From CAZZKG01 sp964654825 (lineage in GTDB: Bacteria; Gemmatimonadota; CAZMKB01), in NCBI GenBank assembly GCA_964654825.1, contig CAZZKG010000023.1, forward strand, positions 1 through 52,568: a DNA stretch of 52,568 nt, written 5' to 3'. Below the pieces are notes generated by a model, which saw only the letters and a program-made list of their open reading frames with translations, searched no databases and had not been told where the DNA came from. Below, one piece after another: positions 16,029-24,710 of this stretch; position 1 is the stretch's first letter; each line of letters starts with the position of its first letter. The position numbers were made by a program, and so were the translations under genes.

Positions 16029-18353
16029 CTATTTGAGTACGACCATTTTTCTTATCGTAGATGTTTGTCCCCAGATCAATTTGTACAGATACGTCCCTGA
16101 TGGAACGTGGTTTCCTCTCGAATCTTTCCCGTCCCAGTGGATCGTGTAGACACCCGGTGTGAGATCTCTGTTAATGAGTTCCGTGATGAACCGGCCCCGC
16201 ATGTTATACACTTTCAGGAGAACCGCCTCACTCTCTTCGGGATCACCGGATATCGATGGTATCGTGAATTGTATCGAAGTCTGGGGATTGAAGGGATTGG
16301 GGAAATTCTGTTCGAGAGAGAACACTCTGGGCAGCAATCCTCCCTCGGTTTCTTCCGGTTCGATACCGGTGGGGATATCCTGGAGCCAGTCGAGAAATAT
16401 CCTCATCGCTTCCTTTCTGCTCACGATCGACGGGTCGGATTCGTTTGGACGATTGAGTGCTTCGAAACCGAATCCCAGGAGAACGAGCTTTCCCTCACCG
16501 GAAGTTCCCAGATTGTCTTCTGCAACAGCCGCGATACCCTGGTTTACCGTGTCGACCGGACTCAAGGTGTAATAGAGTATGCTGAACGCGTCTCCCAGCG
16601 GGGAGATCTTATCCTTGGAGATCTGGTTGTTTCCCCCATTGTTGCCGGCCGTCAGTATCTTCTCAATCCTCTCCCCGATCGGCACGTCCTCGAAACCTCG
16701 ACCGAAGCTGATCGTGCCCGAGATGTTGTCCTCATAGGAAATATGTAGTGTTTCGATGACACGGTTCGAATCCTGGTTCCAGAGGTCTTCTACAAGATTC
16801 TGCCCGGTGAGCAGGACCCGGCCGCCTTCGTCGAGCAGGGCCTGGAGACTATCGAGTTCCTCGAGAGTGATAGTGCTCTCTGCCTCGTCACCGGTGAACC
16901 ATACGACTGTTGGCGGCGACGGAAATTCTGAGAGGAAATTTACTGCGCTCGCTTCTCTCTGCTTGACATCAAATCTGACAAAGGTTCTTCCTGCACTGTC
17001 AATAGCCGGATAGAAGTATTCCTCGTAATTACTGCCACCGTCGTCGTCAACGAGAAAGACTTCGGCGGGGAGAATGGAAAAATTGAGGACTGTGGGTCCG
17101 CCTTCGCCAACCTCGATGCCGGTTTCAATCATCGTAGACAGGGGGTACGGGATTACAGCAAGGATCTCGATACCGGTATAATCCACAAATCCAGGCAGGG
17201 ATATCGGAACATCTGAGAAAGTGTAATCTCCTGTCGTCTCGTTGGTATACGTTGTATCGTAAGCTGCTCCGTTCATGTAAAGAACGATCGCTCCTCTGAC
17301 CCCTTCCTGCGTATTCCCATCAGTCAAAGTCCCGGTTATAGAACTGAAGACGGTCTGCTCGAGCTCGATGTCCAGCGTGGTGGTGTCGATCCCGGAGAAG
17401 GCCACCTGGGTCGAATCGGGAGTATAGCCGCTTTTGAAGAATATCAGTGTGTAAACCGAATCATAACTCGGGAATTCGAAAAAGCCATCCTGGTCGGCTG
17501 TAACTACATCACCCCCGTAACCGCAGCTGCTGCCGTTTCCAGGCATGGGGTCGGGAAGTGTGCCGTAAGTGAGCGTGTCCTTGAAGACGGCAACGGATGG
17601 GAGTACTTCCGCTGATGGAATCGGGAGTCCCGAACCGGCGTCACTGACAGTCCCTCTGATCAGCCAGCGGGGATAGGCTAGTGTCAGTGAGCCGATGTCA
17701 TCGATCTCTGGGCTTTCGTCCGCGACACCATTACCGGAGATGTATCCGTACATCGTGGAACCCGGGCAGTTGGGACCGCACCCGGGAGGACCCCCATCTT
17801 TACAATGAGCGAGACCGAGAGCGTGCCCCACCTCGTGAATAGTGACCCCGACAACGCTGAGTTGGTTGCCTATAGGAGGCCAGCCCCAGTCGAATCCGAC
17901 ATCGTTGAATATCACATCGAATCCTGTGATCGTCTCATCATCTCCTACATTGACACCCCAGTTTCCGGAGGTGAAGGCGAGGGTGTTACTGCCGGGCGGG
18001 AACTGACTGGTGTCATTGCTGAAACTTACCACATTAACCCCATCATTCGTGTTGACATAGTTGATCGGAGTAAATCCTGCATCTTCGATGGTGAGATAAG
18101 CAGAGGTCACCTCTCCCCACGTGTCGTAAGAGTGCCGGATGCCTTCCCAGAGATCCGGATCGGTCTCGTCGTTGATCCAGAGCGGTACCGGCAGATTCTC
18201 GAACCTCCACTGCGAGATGTCCTGAGCGCAGCAGTCTTCTCCTCCCGAAGAATTGATGTTACCCCGTATCAGACAGAACGACAGTAGCTGGTCGGCACCT
18301 GAAATAAAAAAGAGTGCCGTGACAGTAAGAACAACATATATTTTCCATTTCAT
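16029..18353 (-). CDS. Secreted matrixin-like metalloprotease with FlgD/T9SS-type C-terminal tail
   Basis: The 774-residue precursor has a signal peptide and then a metzincin domain with HEVGHALGLAH (zinc ligands H173, H177, H183; general base E174) and a likely Met-turn in STMYG. A carboxypeptidase-regulatory-like domain (about residues 235-335) follows, then a second similar repeat, and a flavodoxin/ThuA-like segment starting VFLVDDDGGSNYEEYF. The C-terminus reads SLEQNFPNPFNPQTSIQF and ends in a FlgD-like fold with SGTYLYKL, the pattern of type IX secretion sorting tails in Bacteroidetes and of related candidate phyla. ATG at 18353 is chosen because AGGAGG lies seven bases upstream; a start at 18371 would overlap that site. 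Secretion route is inferred. Confidence 0.85.
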   Translation of the reverse strand: MKWKIYVVLTVTALFFISGADQLLSFCLIRGNINSSGGEDCCAQDISQWRFENLPVPLWINDETDPDLWEGIRHSYDTWGEVTSAYLTIEDAGFTPINYVNTNDGVNVVSFSNDTSQFPPGSNTLAFTSGNWGVNVGDDETITGFDVIFNDVGFDWGWPPIGNQLSVVGVTIHEVGHALGLAHCKDGGPPGCGPNCPGSTMYGYISGNGVADESPEIDDIGSLTLAYPRWLIRGTVSDAGSGLPIPSAEVLPSVAVFKDTLTYGTLPDPMPGNGSSCGYGGDVVTADQDGFFEFPSYDSVYTLIFFKSGYTPDSTQVAFSGIDTTTLDIELEQTVFSSITGTLTDGNTQEGVRGAIVLYMNGAAYDTTYTNETTGDYTFSDVPISLPGFVDYTGIEILAVIPYPLSTMIETGIEVGEGGPTVLNFSILPAEVFLVDDDGGSNYEEYFYPAIDSAGRTFVRFDVKQREASAVNFLSEFPSPPTVVWFTGDEAESTITLEELDSLQALLDEGGRVLLTGQNLVEDLWNQDSNRVIETLHISYEDNISGTISFGRGFEDVPIGERIEKILTAGNNGGNNQISKDKISPLGDAFSILYYTLSPVDTVNQGIAAVAEDNLGTSGEGKLVLLGFGFEALNRPNESDPSIVSRKEAMRIFLDWLQDIPTGIEPEETEGGLLPRVFSLEQNFPNPFNPQTSIQFTIPSISGDPEESEAVLLKVYNMRGRFITELINRDLTPGVYTIHWDGKDSRGNHVPSGTYLYKLIWGQTSTIRKMVVLK

Positions 18354-18383
18354 TTTCCCACTCCTCCTCATACAGGGATACTA

Positions 18384-18947
18384 TCAATCCTTCTCTACAT
18401 ATGATCTGATCTCCGATAGAAAACTGTCGAGATATACTAATTCCGGTCTCACTTTTTTCGGGAGCGGTTTTAGTGTCTCCGGGTCGGTGTGCTCCACATG
18501 GAATGAAGCTCCATCAACGTACTTCTTTCCTGTCTGTGGATCGAGTATAATATCATATTTTCCGTAAAATATCCCCAGCACTCCATAATACCCGGTTTGA
18601 CCCAGGGGGCCGGCAAACACTAGGATCTCATCGCCGAGCTCGTAAGCCGGTGAGCCAGGCACCGTTACAGTCTGATCACCGACAGTCCCGCCCATCTGCC
18701 TCAGAGTGAGAAATGTGTCTTCATAGTCCCCTTTCAGTACACTGGTGATCCTGGTAGTGATGTATGTATAGATGGTGTTGTGTTGAGCATCATAGTCGGC
18801 GCTCACTTCCTGAACTTCTCCCGTGACGATGACTGTCGCCCTCTTCGCCAGTTCTTCTTCGCTCAAGGGAAGAACGGTGATGGCAAAAGCACACGGACGT
18901 GAGAATACGAGCAGTACGGTTGTAAGTGCGAGAAACTTCAGCCTCAT
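18384..18947 (-). CDS. Small exported protein of unknown function
   Basis: The 187-residue protein starts MRLKFLALTTVLLVFSRPCAF, a clear signal peptide, followed by a soluble domain LSEEELAKRATVIVTGEV, ITSVLKGDYEDTFLTLRQMGG and GDEILVFAGP. This layout resembles small secreted OB-like domains often found beside matrixin-like proteases, with a repeated GEV...V.G pattern; I do not recognise a named family. The start at 18947 has AAGGAGG six bases upstream, inside the end of mazG. It lies between mazG and the protease gene on the same strand and may be a partner or inhibitor of the protease, which is only a guess from position. Confidence 0.72.
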   Translation of the reverse strand: MRLKFLALTTVLLVFSRPCAFAITVLPLSEEELAKRATVIVTGEVQEVSADYDAQHNTIYTYITTRITSVLKGDYEDTFLTLRQMGGTVGDQTVTVPGSPAYELGDEILVFAGPLGQTGYYGVLGIFYGKYDIILDPQTGKKYVDGASFHVEHTDPETLKPLPKKVRPELVYLDSFLSEIRSYVEKD

Positions 18948-18948
18948 G

Positions 18949-19809
18949 TTATGCCTCCTTGGTATGCTTCTTCTCCGTTTCTTTAATGCTGTCCCAGATC
19001 TCATCGAGTTCCTCGAGATGAGTGTTGTCGATGTCGAGCCCCTTCTCCCGGACAATCTTCATGAGTTTATCGAACCTGCCGGCAAATTTATCGATCGCTC
19101 GACGCAACGAGTTGTCCGGGTGATGTCCCAGCAATCTCGAGACATTGACGACAGCGAAGAGCAGATCACCTATCTCGATGTCAAGCCCATCACGATCGTC
19201 CTGGATGTATTTTTCACGGACTTCCTCGAGCTCCTCGCTGACTTTATCGAAGGCACCGTCCGGCTCGTGCCAGTCGAAGTTGAGGCTGCTGACCCGTTCC
19301 TGGAGGCGGTATGCCGTGAGCAGGGGCGGGAGAGAGTTCGGCAGCCCGTCTGTGATGTGCTCCATCCCCTTCTTCAGCCTCTCCTCCTTCTTGATGGTCT
19401 CCCAGTCGGTAGGACAGGGTGCTTCTGTATTATAACCATCGAAGAGGTGCGGATGCCTCCTTTTCATCTTATCGAGAAGAGTGGAAAAAACCTCTTCCCG
19501 GGTAAGCTCCCGGCGTTCCTCGGCGATTCGGATCTGGAAGGCACAGTGGAGGAGAATATCCCCGAGTTCCTCGAGTTTCCTCCTCGAGTCACCGACATCG
19601 ATCGCATCGATGAGCTCGTAGCATTCCTCCAGGAAGAAAGGTCTCAGACTTTTCTCATCCTGCTGCCTGTCCCACGAGCAACCGGAGGGTGACCTGAGGA
19701 ATTCGACCAGGGCGAGGATCTCCTCGAAGTCCGGTTTCCTGTCCATATTTTCCTGAAGATTATCTCCGGCCACTGCTCTTCCGCTGTCCTCGATGTGTAT
19801 TAATCTCAT
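18949..19809 (-). CDS. mazG: Nucleoside triphosphate pyrophosphohydrolase MazG
   Basis: MazG hydrolyses NTPs and dNTPs to monophosphates and pyrophosphate, cleaning the pool or lowering ppGpp. Of 286 residues, the first repeat has CSWDRQQDEKSLRPFFLEECYEL with the EExxE metal motif and KLEELGDILLHCAF. The second has DWHEPDGAFDKVSEELEEV and IEIGDLLFAVVNVSRLLG; this two-domain form is the usual bacterial one. ATG at 19809 follows GGGAGG by about twelve bases, while ATG 19746 would remove 21 poorly conserved residues, so the N-terminus is uncertain. The stop overlaps the ribosome-binding region of the next gene. Confidence 0.92.
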   Translation of the reverse strand: MRLIHIEDSGRAVAGDNLQENMDRKPDFEEILALVEFLRSPSGCSWDRQQDEKSLRPFFLEECYELIDAIDVGDSRRKLEELGDILLHCAFQIRIAEERRELTREEVFSTLLDKMKRRHPHLFDGYNTEAPCPTDWETIKKEERLKKGMEHITDGLPNSLPPLLTAYRLQERVSSLNFDWHEPDGAFDKVSEELEEVREKYIQDDRDGLDIEIGDLLFAVVNVSRLLGHHPDNSLRRAIDKFAGRFDKLMKIVREKGLDIDNTHLEELDEIWDSIKETEKKHTKEA

Positions 19810-19894
19810 AAAGTGAATAACCTCCCAATGTTAAACACTTTTTGGCTTAAAATCAATGCATTTCTCGCGTTATCCTAGATAAATAGGATAAATA

Positions 19895-19929
19895 GATAAA
19901 TAGGGACAGTCACCATTTATTATAGATCT
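19895..19929 (+). repeat. 35-bp direct repeat with 25-bp imperfect palindrome, copy 1
   Basis: This 35-base unit is repeated exactly and without spacing at 19930-19964. Its core, 19896-19920, is an imperfect palindrome: ATAAAT-A-GG... pairs with ...CC-ATTTAT around a GAC-A-GTC centre, with 10 of 12 positions pairing. A third core lies inverted at 20195-20219. Short palindromes of the GGGACAGTCACC kind are known as REP-type sequences linked to RAYT transposases; no transposase gene is seen here. Confidence 0.85.
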
Positions 19930-19964
19930 GATAAATAGGGACAGTCACCATTTATTATAGATCT
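19930..19964 (+). repeat. 35-bp direct repeat, copy 2
   Basis: Identical to the unit at 19895-19929, so the pair forms a perfect tandem duplication with period 35. The core palindrome is 19931-19955. The AGATCT at the end of each unit is itself palindromic and marks the junction. Confidence 0.85.
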
Positions 19965-20194
19965 TGTTTTAAGGATATACCCTGTTCTTTGTCAAGCGGG
20001 CTGGTAGGATATCGCTTGAACGATTCCGAGGGGGTGGGATCCGTCTTAGCGAGTTCCGAGTGCACAACATTGGCACTCACGCAGGGTAATCTGGAGAGAA
20101 GGCAGAACAGGCCCCCGAAAGAGCTTAGGACGGTAGACCCCTCGGCCAGGTGAAAGTGATTCCTGTCTGCCCACTCTAAGGGAGACCGTAATAA
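19965..20194. other. Foldable non-coding segment between inverted palindromes
   Basis: No convincing ORF is present. Three stems can be drawn by eye: CAAGCG (19993-19998) with CGCTTG (20013-20018), GAGTGC (20058-20063) with GCACTC (20073-20078), and GGCAGAACAGG (20101-20111) with CCTGTCTGCC (20162-20171), the last about ten pairs with one bulged A. The order suggests a structured RNA or the body of a small non-autonomous element flanked by the repeats. I checked for 6S, tmRNA, RNase P and SRP signatures and saw none. Confidence 0.4.
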
Positions 20195-20219
20195 ATAAAT
20201 GGTGACTGTCCCTATTTAT
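20195..20219 (-). repeat. 25-bp imperfect palindrome, inverted copy 3
   Basis: The reverse complement of this stretch is identical to the core at 19896-19920 and 19931-19955, and the match extends three more bases (TAT) on the outer side. Together with copies 1 and 2 it brackets about 230 bases in inverted orientation, the layout of a REPIN or MITE-like unit. Confidence 0.8.
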
Positions 20220-20226
20220 TATGATC

Positions 20227-20255
20227 TTGCATTTACCCCTCAGGCCGTTTATGAT
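20227..20255 (+). promoter_or_regulatory. Candidate promoter for alr operon
   Basis: TTGCAT (20227-20232) and TATGAT (20250-20255) are separated by 17 bases. The -10 matches five of six consensus positions, the -35 only about three. It lies about 110 bases before alr and immediately after the third palindrome, so the repeat element may have supplied or disturbed upstream sequence. Confidence 0.4.
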
Positions 20256-20364
20256 TAGTAGATTGTGGATCCGGATACAATCAACCTGCACCCGCGGGAA
20301 CCGCGAGAGCGGGCGAGGTCGGGTTTCACGGAAGAACGGCATGCCTCCTCGAGGGTGAATAAGC

Positions 20365-21630
20365 ATGAATAACGACAGGGTCCCTTGCCCGGAAACCGGC
20401 ATAGACAATCAGATGTCCCGTTGCTGGGCCGAGATCGATCTCTCCGCATTCAGGAGGAACCTAGATAGGTTACAGAAGCACATCGGCGGTGACACGAAGA
20501 TACTGCTGCCTGTGAAAGCTGATGCCTATGGGCACGGTATTACCGAGATAACGAAGGAAGCTTCCTCTTTCGGAGTATCTTACTTCGGAGTCGCTTCGCT
20601 CGAGGAAGCGCTGAGTGTTAGAGAGGTGAGTAGAAATGTGGACATTCTTTTTCTCACACCTCCTCTAGAGGAGCAGATTCCCCGTTTGCTCGATGCCGAC
20701 ATCACACCGGTTCTGACGACAGCTGCAACAGCGAGGATGCTCGGCGACCTCGCGAGGAGCAGGGGACGAGAAGCCTCAGTACACGTGGAAGTTGACACGG
20801 GCATGGGGAGAACCGGGATTCCCTGGTCCTCGGCAGCGGATGAAATTGTGAGGATTTCCGGGTCCGAGGGAATAAAGCTCGAGGGAATCATGACCCACTT
20901 CTCGAAAGCGGATGACAGGTCGCCCGCGTTCACTACAGAACAGATAGACAGGTTCAGGGGCGTGCTGTCGCAACTCCCACCCGACCTGATGGCTGGTGTG
21001 ATCCTGCATGCTTCCAATTCTGCTGCTTCGATGAGATTCCCTCAGGCCAGGTTCACCATGATCAGGCCCGGACTCTACCCGTACGGGGTGTCGCCGCTCT
21101 CCTGGGCAGGTGAGGGCGTGGATGAACCCGATCCGGTGCTCAGTCTGAGGGCACGGGTTATCCTGGTGAAGGAAGTCAGAAGAGGTGATCGGATAAGCTA
21201 TGGAGGTAGATGGACGGCTCCTGACGCACGGAGGATAGCTACTGTCTCGGCAGGGTATCGGGATGGGGTCGCCTACACACTGACGAACGGAGGCAGGGTC
21301 CTGATCCGAGGGAAATCGTATCCCATTATCGGTTCTATCTGTATGGACATGTTCATGGTCGATCTTGCTGATGATGTGCAGGTGAAGAGAGGAGATGTGG
21401 TGACGATTATCGGAGAAGACCGTGGGCAACGGATCGACGCAAAAGAGATAGCTGAGATCGCGGCGACCATTCCGTATGACATACTCTGTTCGACCGGCAT
21501 GCGGGTTCCTCGTGTGTATCAAAAATACAACCGAGTCATTCACGTGGTGTGTGCCGGTGGAACGGATCGGCAGGAGGCGTGTACAAACGTGTACAAAAGT
21601 GATGGAAAGCGGGAAGGTGAGAACCAATGA
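20365..21630 (+). CDS. alr: Alanine racemase
   Basis: Alr interconverts L- and D-alanine for peptidoglycan using pyridoxal phosphate. The 421 residues include the PLP lysine K51 in LLPVKADAYGHG, HVEVDTGMGRTG, the HFSKADD loop, RPGLYPYGVSP, and the second catalytic base tyrosine in VSAGYRDGV, then GSICMDMFMVD. GAGGGTGA lies seven bases before ATG 20365; ATG 20413 would remove 16 residues without family similarity. The last 40 residues are unusually polar and repetitive compared with the family. The gene overlaps the next one by four bases (ATGA). Confidence 0.95.
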   Translation: MNNDRVPCPETGIDNQMSRCWAEIDLSAFRRNLDRLQKHIGGDTKILLPVKADAYGHGITEITKEASSFGVSYFGVASLEEALSVREVSRNVDILFLTPPLEEQIPRLLDADITPVLTTAATARMLGDLARSRGREASVHVEVDTGMGRTGIPWSSAADEIVRISGSEGIKLEGIMTHFSKADDRSPAFTTEQIDRFRGVLSQLPPDLMAGVILHASNSAASMRFPQARFTMIRPGLYPYGVSPLSWAGEGVDEPDPVLSLRARVILVKEVRRGDRISYGGRWTAPDARRIATVSAGYRDGVAYTLTNGGRVLIRGKSYPIIGSICMDMFMVDLADDVQVKRGDVVTIIGEDRGQRIDAKEIAEIAATIPYDILCSTGMRVPRVYQKYNRVIHVVCAGGTDRQEACTNVYKSDGKREGENQ

Positions 21631-22004
21631 GTGAAATCGAAAACAAAAATCAGAAGGAAAAGGTAGAGGAGACTCTCGCCTCTGCCGAAGATACTGCACA
21701 ACATCAGGGTGACACTGGTAGTGAAGAGCAGGAAAAACAGAAATCCCGGGATGTCAAACTCCCGCCTGCGAGTTTTACATCGCTGGTCATGATGCTGAGT
21801 ACGACGGCTCTGGGATACATGGAGGATATCGCGAAGGCTGAAACCGAAAAGAAGAATCTGCTCCTCCAGCTCGCCCGCCATACGATTGATACGATTCAGG
21901 TGCTGGATGACAAGACAAAGAATAATCTCGAAAAAGACGAAAGGGAACTGATCGACAGAGTACTCGCCGAACTCAGACTGCAATTCATCAAATATGCAAA
22001 TTGA
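21627..22004 (+). CDS. DUF1844-like small acidic protein
   Basis: The first 45 of 125 residues are a highly charged, probably disordered stretch. The remainder matches the DUF1844 pattern: FTSLVMMLSTTALGYM, then a helical part with LARHTIDTIQVLDDKTKNNLEKDERELIDRVLAELR. Proteins of this kind are widespread in Deltaproteobacteria and candidate phyla; function is unknown. It begins in an ATGA overlap with alr, which suggests coupled translation. Confidence 0.75.
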   Translation: MSEIENKNQKEKVEETLASAEDTAQHQGDTGSEEQEKQKSRDVKLPPASFTSLVMMLSTTALGYMEDIAKAETEKKNLLLQLARHTIDTIQVLDDKTKNNLEKDERELIDRVLAELRLQFIKYAN

Positions 22005-22088
22005 ACCCGGATTCGTGTGGAAGATCAAACAGGACGGCGTACCCGGTTATTATTCGTATATCATGATCAGTTTATAGGACAACTCAAG

Positions 22089-23330
22089 ATGCCACGTTAC
22101 CGGCTTGTTGTTGTGTACTTCATGCTGTTTATGCTGATGGTTTCGTGTGCACGGAACGACCGCAATCCGGTCGGGACAGACCTGCCCGATGACGATTGGT
22201 ATGGAGAAGGACCTTTCCTCGACACTCTCCTCGTTGAAGATGTGATGACCGCACGGATAAATGAGGGAGCCGGGGCATCTCCCATCCTGCTGGTCGGATC
22301 GGTTTCCGATCTCGTATCGAGAGCGTTGATCAAGATCTCTCTTTTTCCCGCGGCAGAAAGTGTTTCTGTGGCAAACCTCGAGCTGCAGGTCCACGATTTT
22401 ATCGAGACCGAGGGGTTTGAACTGAATGTATACGCAGTCACCAATCCGGATTGGATCGAAGCTGAAGCCACCTGGAATATCATCTCGGGGCGGGAAAATG
22501 AGGAATCCGTATCATGGGGTGTCTCCGGTGGTGATTTCGATGGCACTCAATTGCTCGGTCAGGCAGAGATAACCAGTTCGTCGATCGACACCACGGTATC
22601 GATTGAGCTCGACGTGGATATAGTCAATGCGTGGATCGACTCAACCATCGAAAACTCAGGTGTCATCCTTGTTGCTGAAAGTGAGGGCAGCGCTCCCGGC
22701 CTCGTGGAATTCAGATCGAGGCAGTCCATGAGCAGTGAAGAATTCCTTGGTCCACAGTTGTACCTCGAGTACAACAAGGCCGATGATCCGGACAGTACGG
22801 TAGAAGGAAGGATCTCCATTACTGAAGATGTCAGTATATACCGGTACGATGGTGAGGTGCCGGGTGGTTCACTCAGGGTTGGGCTCGTTCCCCAGTACCG
22901 GTCGTATCTCAATTTTGACGTGAGCGGTTTTTCGAAAGCGGCATTGGTGAGGAGGGCGACTCTTGTGCTGCCCGTTCGTGAGCGGTTTCCCGTAGATCGA
23001 AGCATAGTTTTTGGAGCATACCGGGTCACCGGAGATTGGGATGGAGAGTTTACACCTCAGGAATTTACTCCCCTGGACACTGTCGAGGTCACCGACGGGA
23101 ATGAAGTCGTTCTGAATATCACCCAGCTGGTCTGGGGCTGGCTCAGCGACGCTGCTGAAAATGACGGTGTGGCTCTGAAAGGAACCGTCGAGAGAGGTAA
23201 ATTCAGTTACGTCGATCTCGAAGGGAAGGAAAACGGGGAAGAAAGTGGTCCTCGATGCATCATCGAGTACACACTGCCTCCCGAGCTTTTGGACCAACCA
23301 CAACAGAAGGAAACACCGGATGAGAAGTAG
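22089..23330 (+). CDS. Lipoprotein with DNRLRE-like beta domains
   Basis: The frame opens at 22017, but ATG 22089 gives MPRYRLVVVYFMLFMLMVSC, a signal peptide ending in a lipobox with cysteine 20. The rest of the 413 residues is beta-rich and twice shows the DNRLRE-type layout: SRALIKISLFPA with LELQVHDF and VTNPDWIEAEATWN, then YLNFDVSGF with RATLVLPVRER and TGDWDGEFTPQEF. It is probably an outer-surface lipoprotein. Its end overlaps the start of the next gene by 11 bases. Confidence 0.7.
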   Translation: MPRYRLVVVYFMLFMLMVSCARNDRNPVGTDLPDDDWYGEGPFLDTLLVEDVMTARINEGAGASPILLVGSVSDLVSRALIKISLFPAAESVSVANLELQVHDFIETEGFELNVYAVTNPDWIEAEATWNIISGRENEESVSWGVSGGDFDGTQLLGQAEITSSSIDTTVSIELDVDIVNAWIDSTIENSGVILVAESEGSAPGLVEFRSRQSMSSEEFLGPQLYLEYNKADDPDSTVEGRISITEDVSIYRYDGEVPGGSLRVGLVPQYRSYLNFDVSGFSKAALVRRATLVLPVRERFPVDRSIVFGAYRVTGDWDGEFTPQEFTPLDTVEVTDGNEVVLNITQLVWGWLSDAAENDGVALKGTVERGKFSYVDLEGKENGEESGPRCIIEYTLPPELLDQPQQKETPDEK

Positions 23331-24555
23331 AAGTACCTGCGGATTTCTCTCATTCCTGATCGTCACGACACTCGTCTTACTGCCCGGCTCTCTGGAGGCG
23401 GATTCGATCTTCGCTGCGCATTCTTTCGGAATTCCGGTAACCCCGCTCGACGGGCGGAGCTGGAGCATGGCAGGAGTTTCCGCCGCCCTCGGCGGGGAGA
23501 ATTTTTCCACGACCAATCCCGCTCTCGTCGCAAACTTTTACCGGTCCGGATTCACCGGTATGTTGATTCCGGAATATAGACGCCCCGAGGACGGGGAGGG
23601 GAGTGTGAATCTGAGACACTACAATATCCCGGTAGCAAGGGCTGTGTTCCCGTTAAGAAAGCGATTCGTCGCTTCAGCCGGTGTCAAACATGAATTCGAC
23701 ATGAACTGGCGTTTTGATGGGGAGAGGGAATTTCTGGGAGATAATCTTTCGGAGTATCTCACGAACGAGGGAAGCCTCTATGCGATTTCGGCAAGCGTCG
23801 CCCGGTCATTCAGGAGGCGATTCGCAATCGGTGCCGAGTTCGAATTCCACAGGGGGGAGCAGACAAGAACATGGCTGCTCGATCCGCCTCCGTCAGACGA
23901 AGAGAGCGGGGGGCCCGGCATCGGTTCCCGGGATATCGTAAAGAGTAAATTTTCCGGTGAAAGTGTCACCATGGGAATCCTCGTGCATCCCGCCCGATGG
24001 CTCGATGCGGGGTTGTCCTGGAGGCCGGGTTACCGGCTGTCTGTGGATGAGAATCTGGAAGCTGGGAATGGCTACAAAGAAGAGAACAAGTCGTATATCG
24101 ATATGCCGCAGAGGCTCATTTTCGGGGTCTCCGTCAAAGCAGGGAAACGTCTCGTCTGCGGATTCGACCTGGAAACTTCATTCTGGGGAGATGCCAGGTT
24201 TTCAGATCCCTTCCCGTTTCCTCTGAATAATTACAAACGATATTCACTCGGACTCGAATTTACACCCAGCCGTGATCCCCTGGCGCCGTTCTGGAAGAAA
24301 TGGCCCCTCAGAATGGGGTTGATGTTCCGAACTCTGCCGTCTCAGGTGAACGGGGAGAGTGTAAAGGAAATTTCGTTCGTCTCCGGTGTTGGAATGAATC
24401 TCGGAGATGGGCGGGGAAGGATCGATTTTTTTACCCAGTATATGAAACGGGGGAAGCTCGAAACCCTGGGGGTAAAGGAAAGAGTAATCCTTTTCGGAGT
24501 ATCGGTGAGCGGTTTCGAGAAATGGATACCGAAAAGGAAAGGTAGACCCATCTAA
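23320..24555 (+). CDS. Outer-membrane beta-barrel protein, FadL/PorV-like
   Basis: The 411-residue protein starts MRSRSTCGFLSFLIVTTLVL, a signal peptide, then AHSFGIPVTPLDGRSWSMAGVSAALGGENFSTTNPAL, an N-terminal pattern of the OmpP1/FadL and PorV group (plug with glycine-rich A.GG..FS..NPA). The body alternates short strands with charged turns. Start 23320 has AAGGA nine bases upstream. It forms one unit with the lipoprotein gene and may be an outer-membrane partner of a type IX-like system, but no other T9SS gene is in the window. Confidence 0.65.
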   Translation: MRSRSTCGFLSFLIVTTLVLLPGSLEADSIFAAHSFGIPVTPLDGRSWSMAGVSAALGGENFSTTNPALVANFYRSGFTGMLIPEYRRPEDGEGSVNLRHYNIPVARAVFPLRKRFVASAGVKHEFDMNWRFDGEREFLGDNLSEYLTNEGSLYAISASVARSFRRRFAIGAEFEFHRGEQTRTWLLDPPPSDEESGGPGIGSRDIVKSKFSGESVTMGILVHPARWLDAGLSWRPGYRLSVDENLEAGNGYKEENKSYIDMPQRLIFGVSVKAGKRLVCGFDLETSFWGDARFSDPFPFPLNNYKRYSLGLEFTPSRDPLAPFWKKWPLRMGLMFRTLPSQVNGESVKEISFVSGVGMNLGDGRGRIDFFTQYMKRGKLETLGVKERVILFGVSVSGFEKWIPKRKGRPI

Positions 24556-24626
24556 CTTCCTGCCTGACAACGAAAACCAGCCAACTTACTCAGTCATCAC
24601 TCCGTGTCCTCCACCTGTCAAGATCC

Positions 24627-24654
24627 TTGACAAAAGAGTAAATGAATGTATAGT
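24627..24654 (+). promoter_or_regulatory. Strong candidate promoter for secDF-tatD
   Basis: TTGACA (24627-24632) is followed after 16 bases by TATAGT (24649-24654). The -35 is perfect and the -10 matches five of six positions. It is 57 bases before the secD start, in the 155-base gap after the barrel gene. Confidence 0.65.
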
Positions 24655-24710
24655 TATAGATTTAATATCCACTTTCTGGACGAACGACAATCCTGTAACA
24701 GGCCGTAGGA

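Noticed and set aside
18823..19692. Plus-strand open frame of 289 codons
   Set aside because: Antisense shadow of mazG and the small exported gene; no start signal or domain.
20046..20408. Minus-strand open frame over the palindrome region
   Set aside because: It runs through the inverted repeat and the alr start; no protein similarity is visible and the region folds as RNA.
20776..21699. Minus-strand open frame of 307 codons
   Set aside because: Antisense to alr, with histidine- and arginine-rich translation typical of a shadow.
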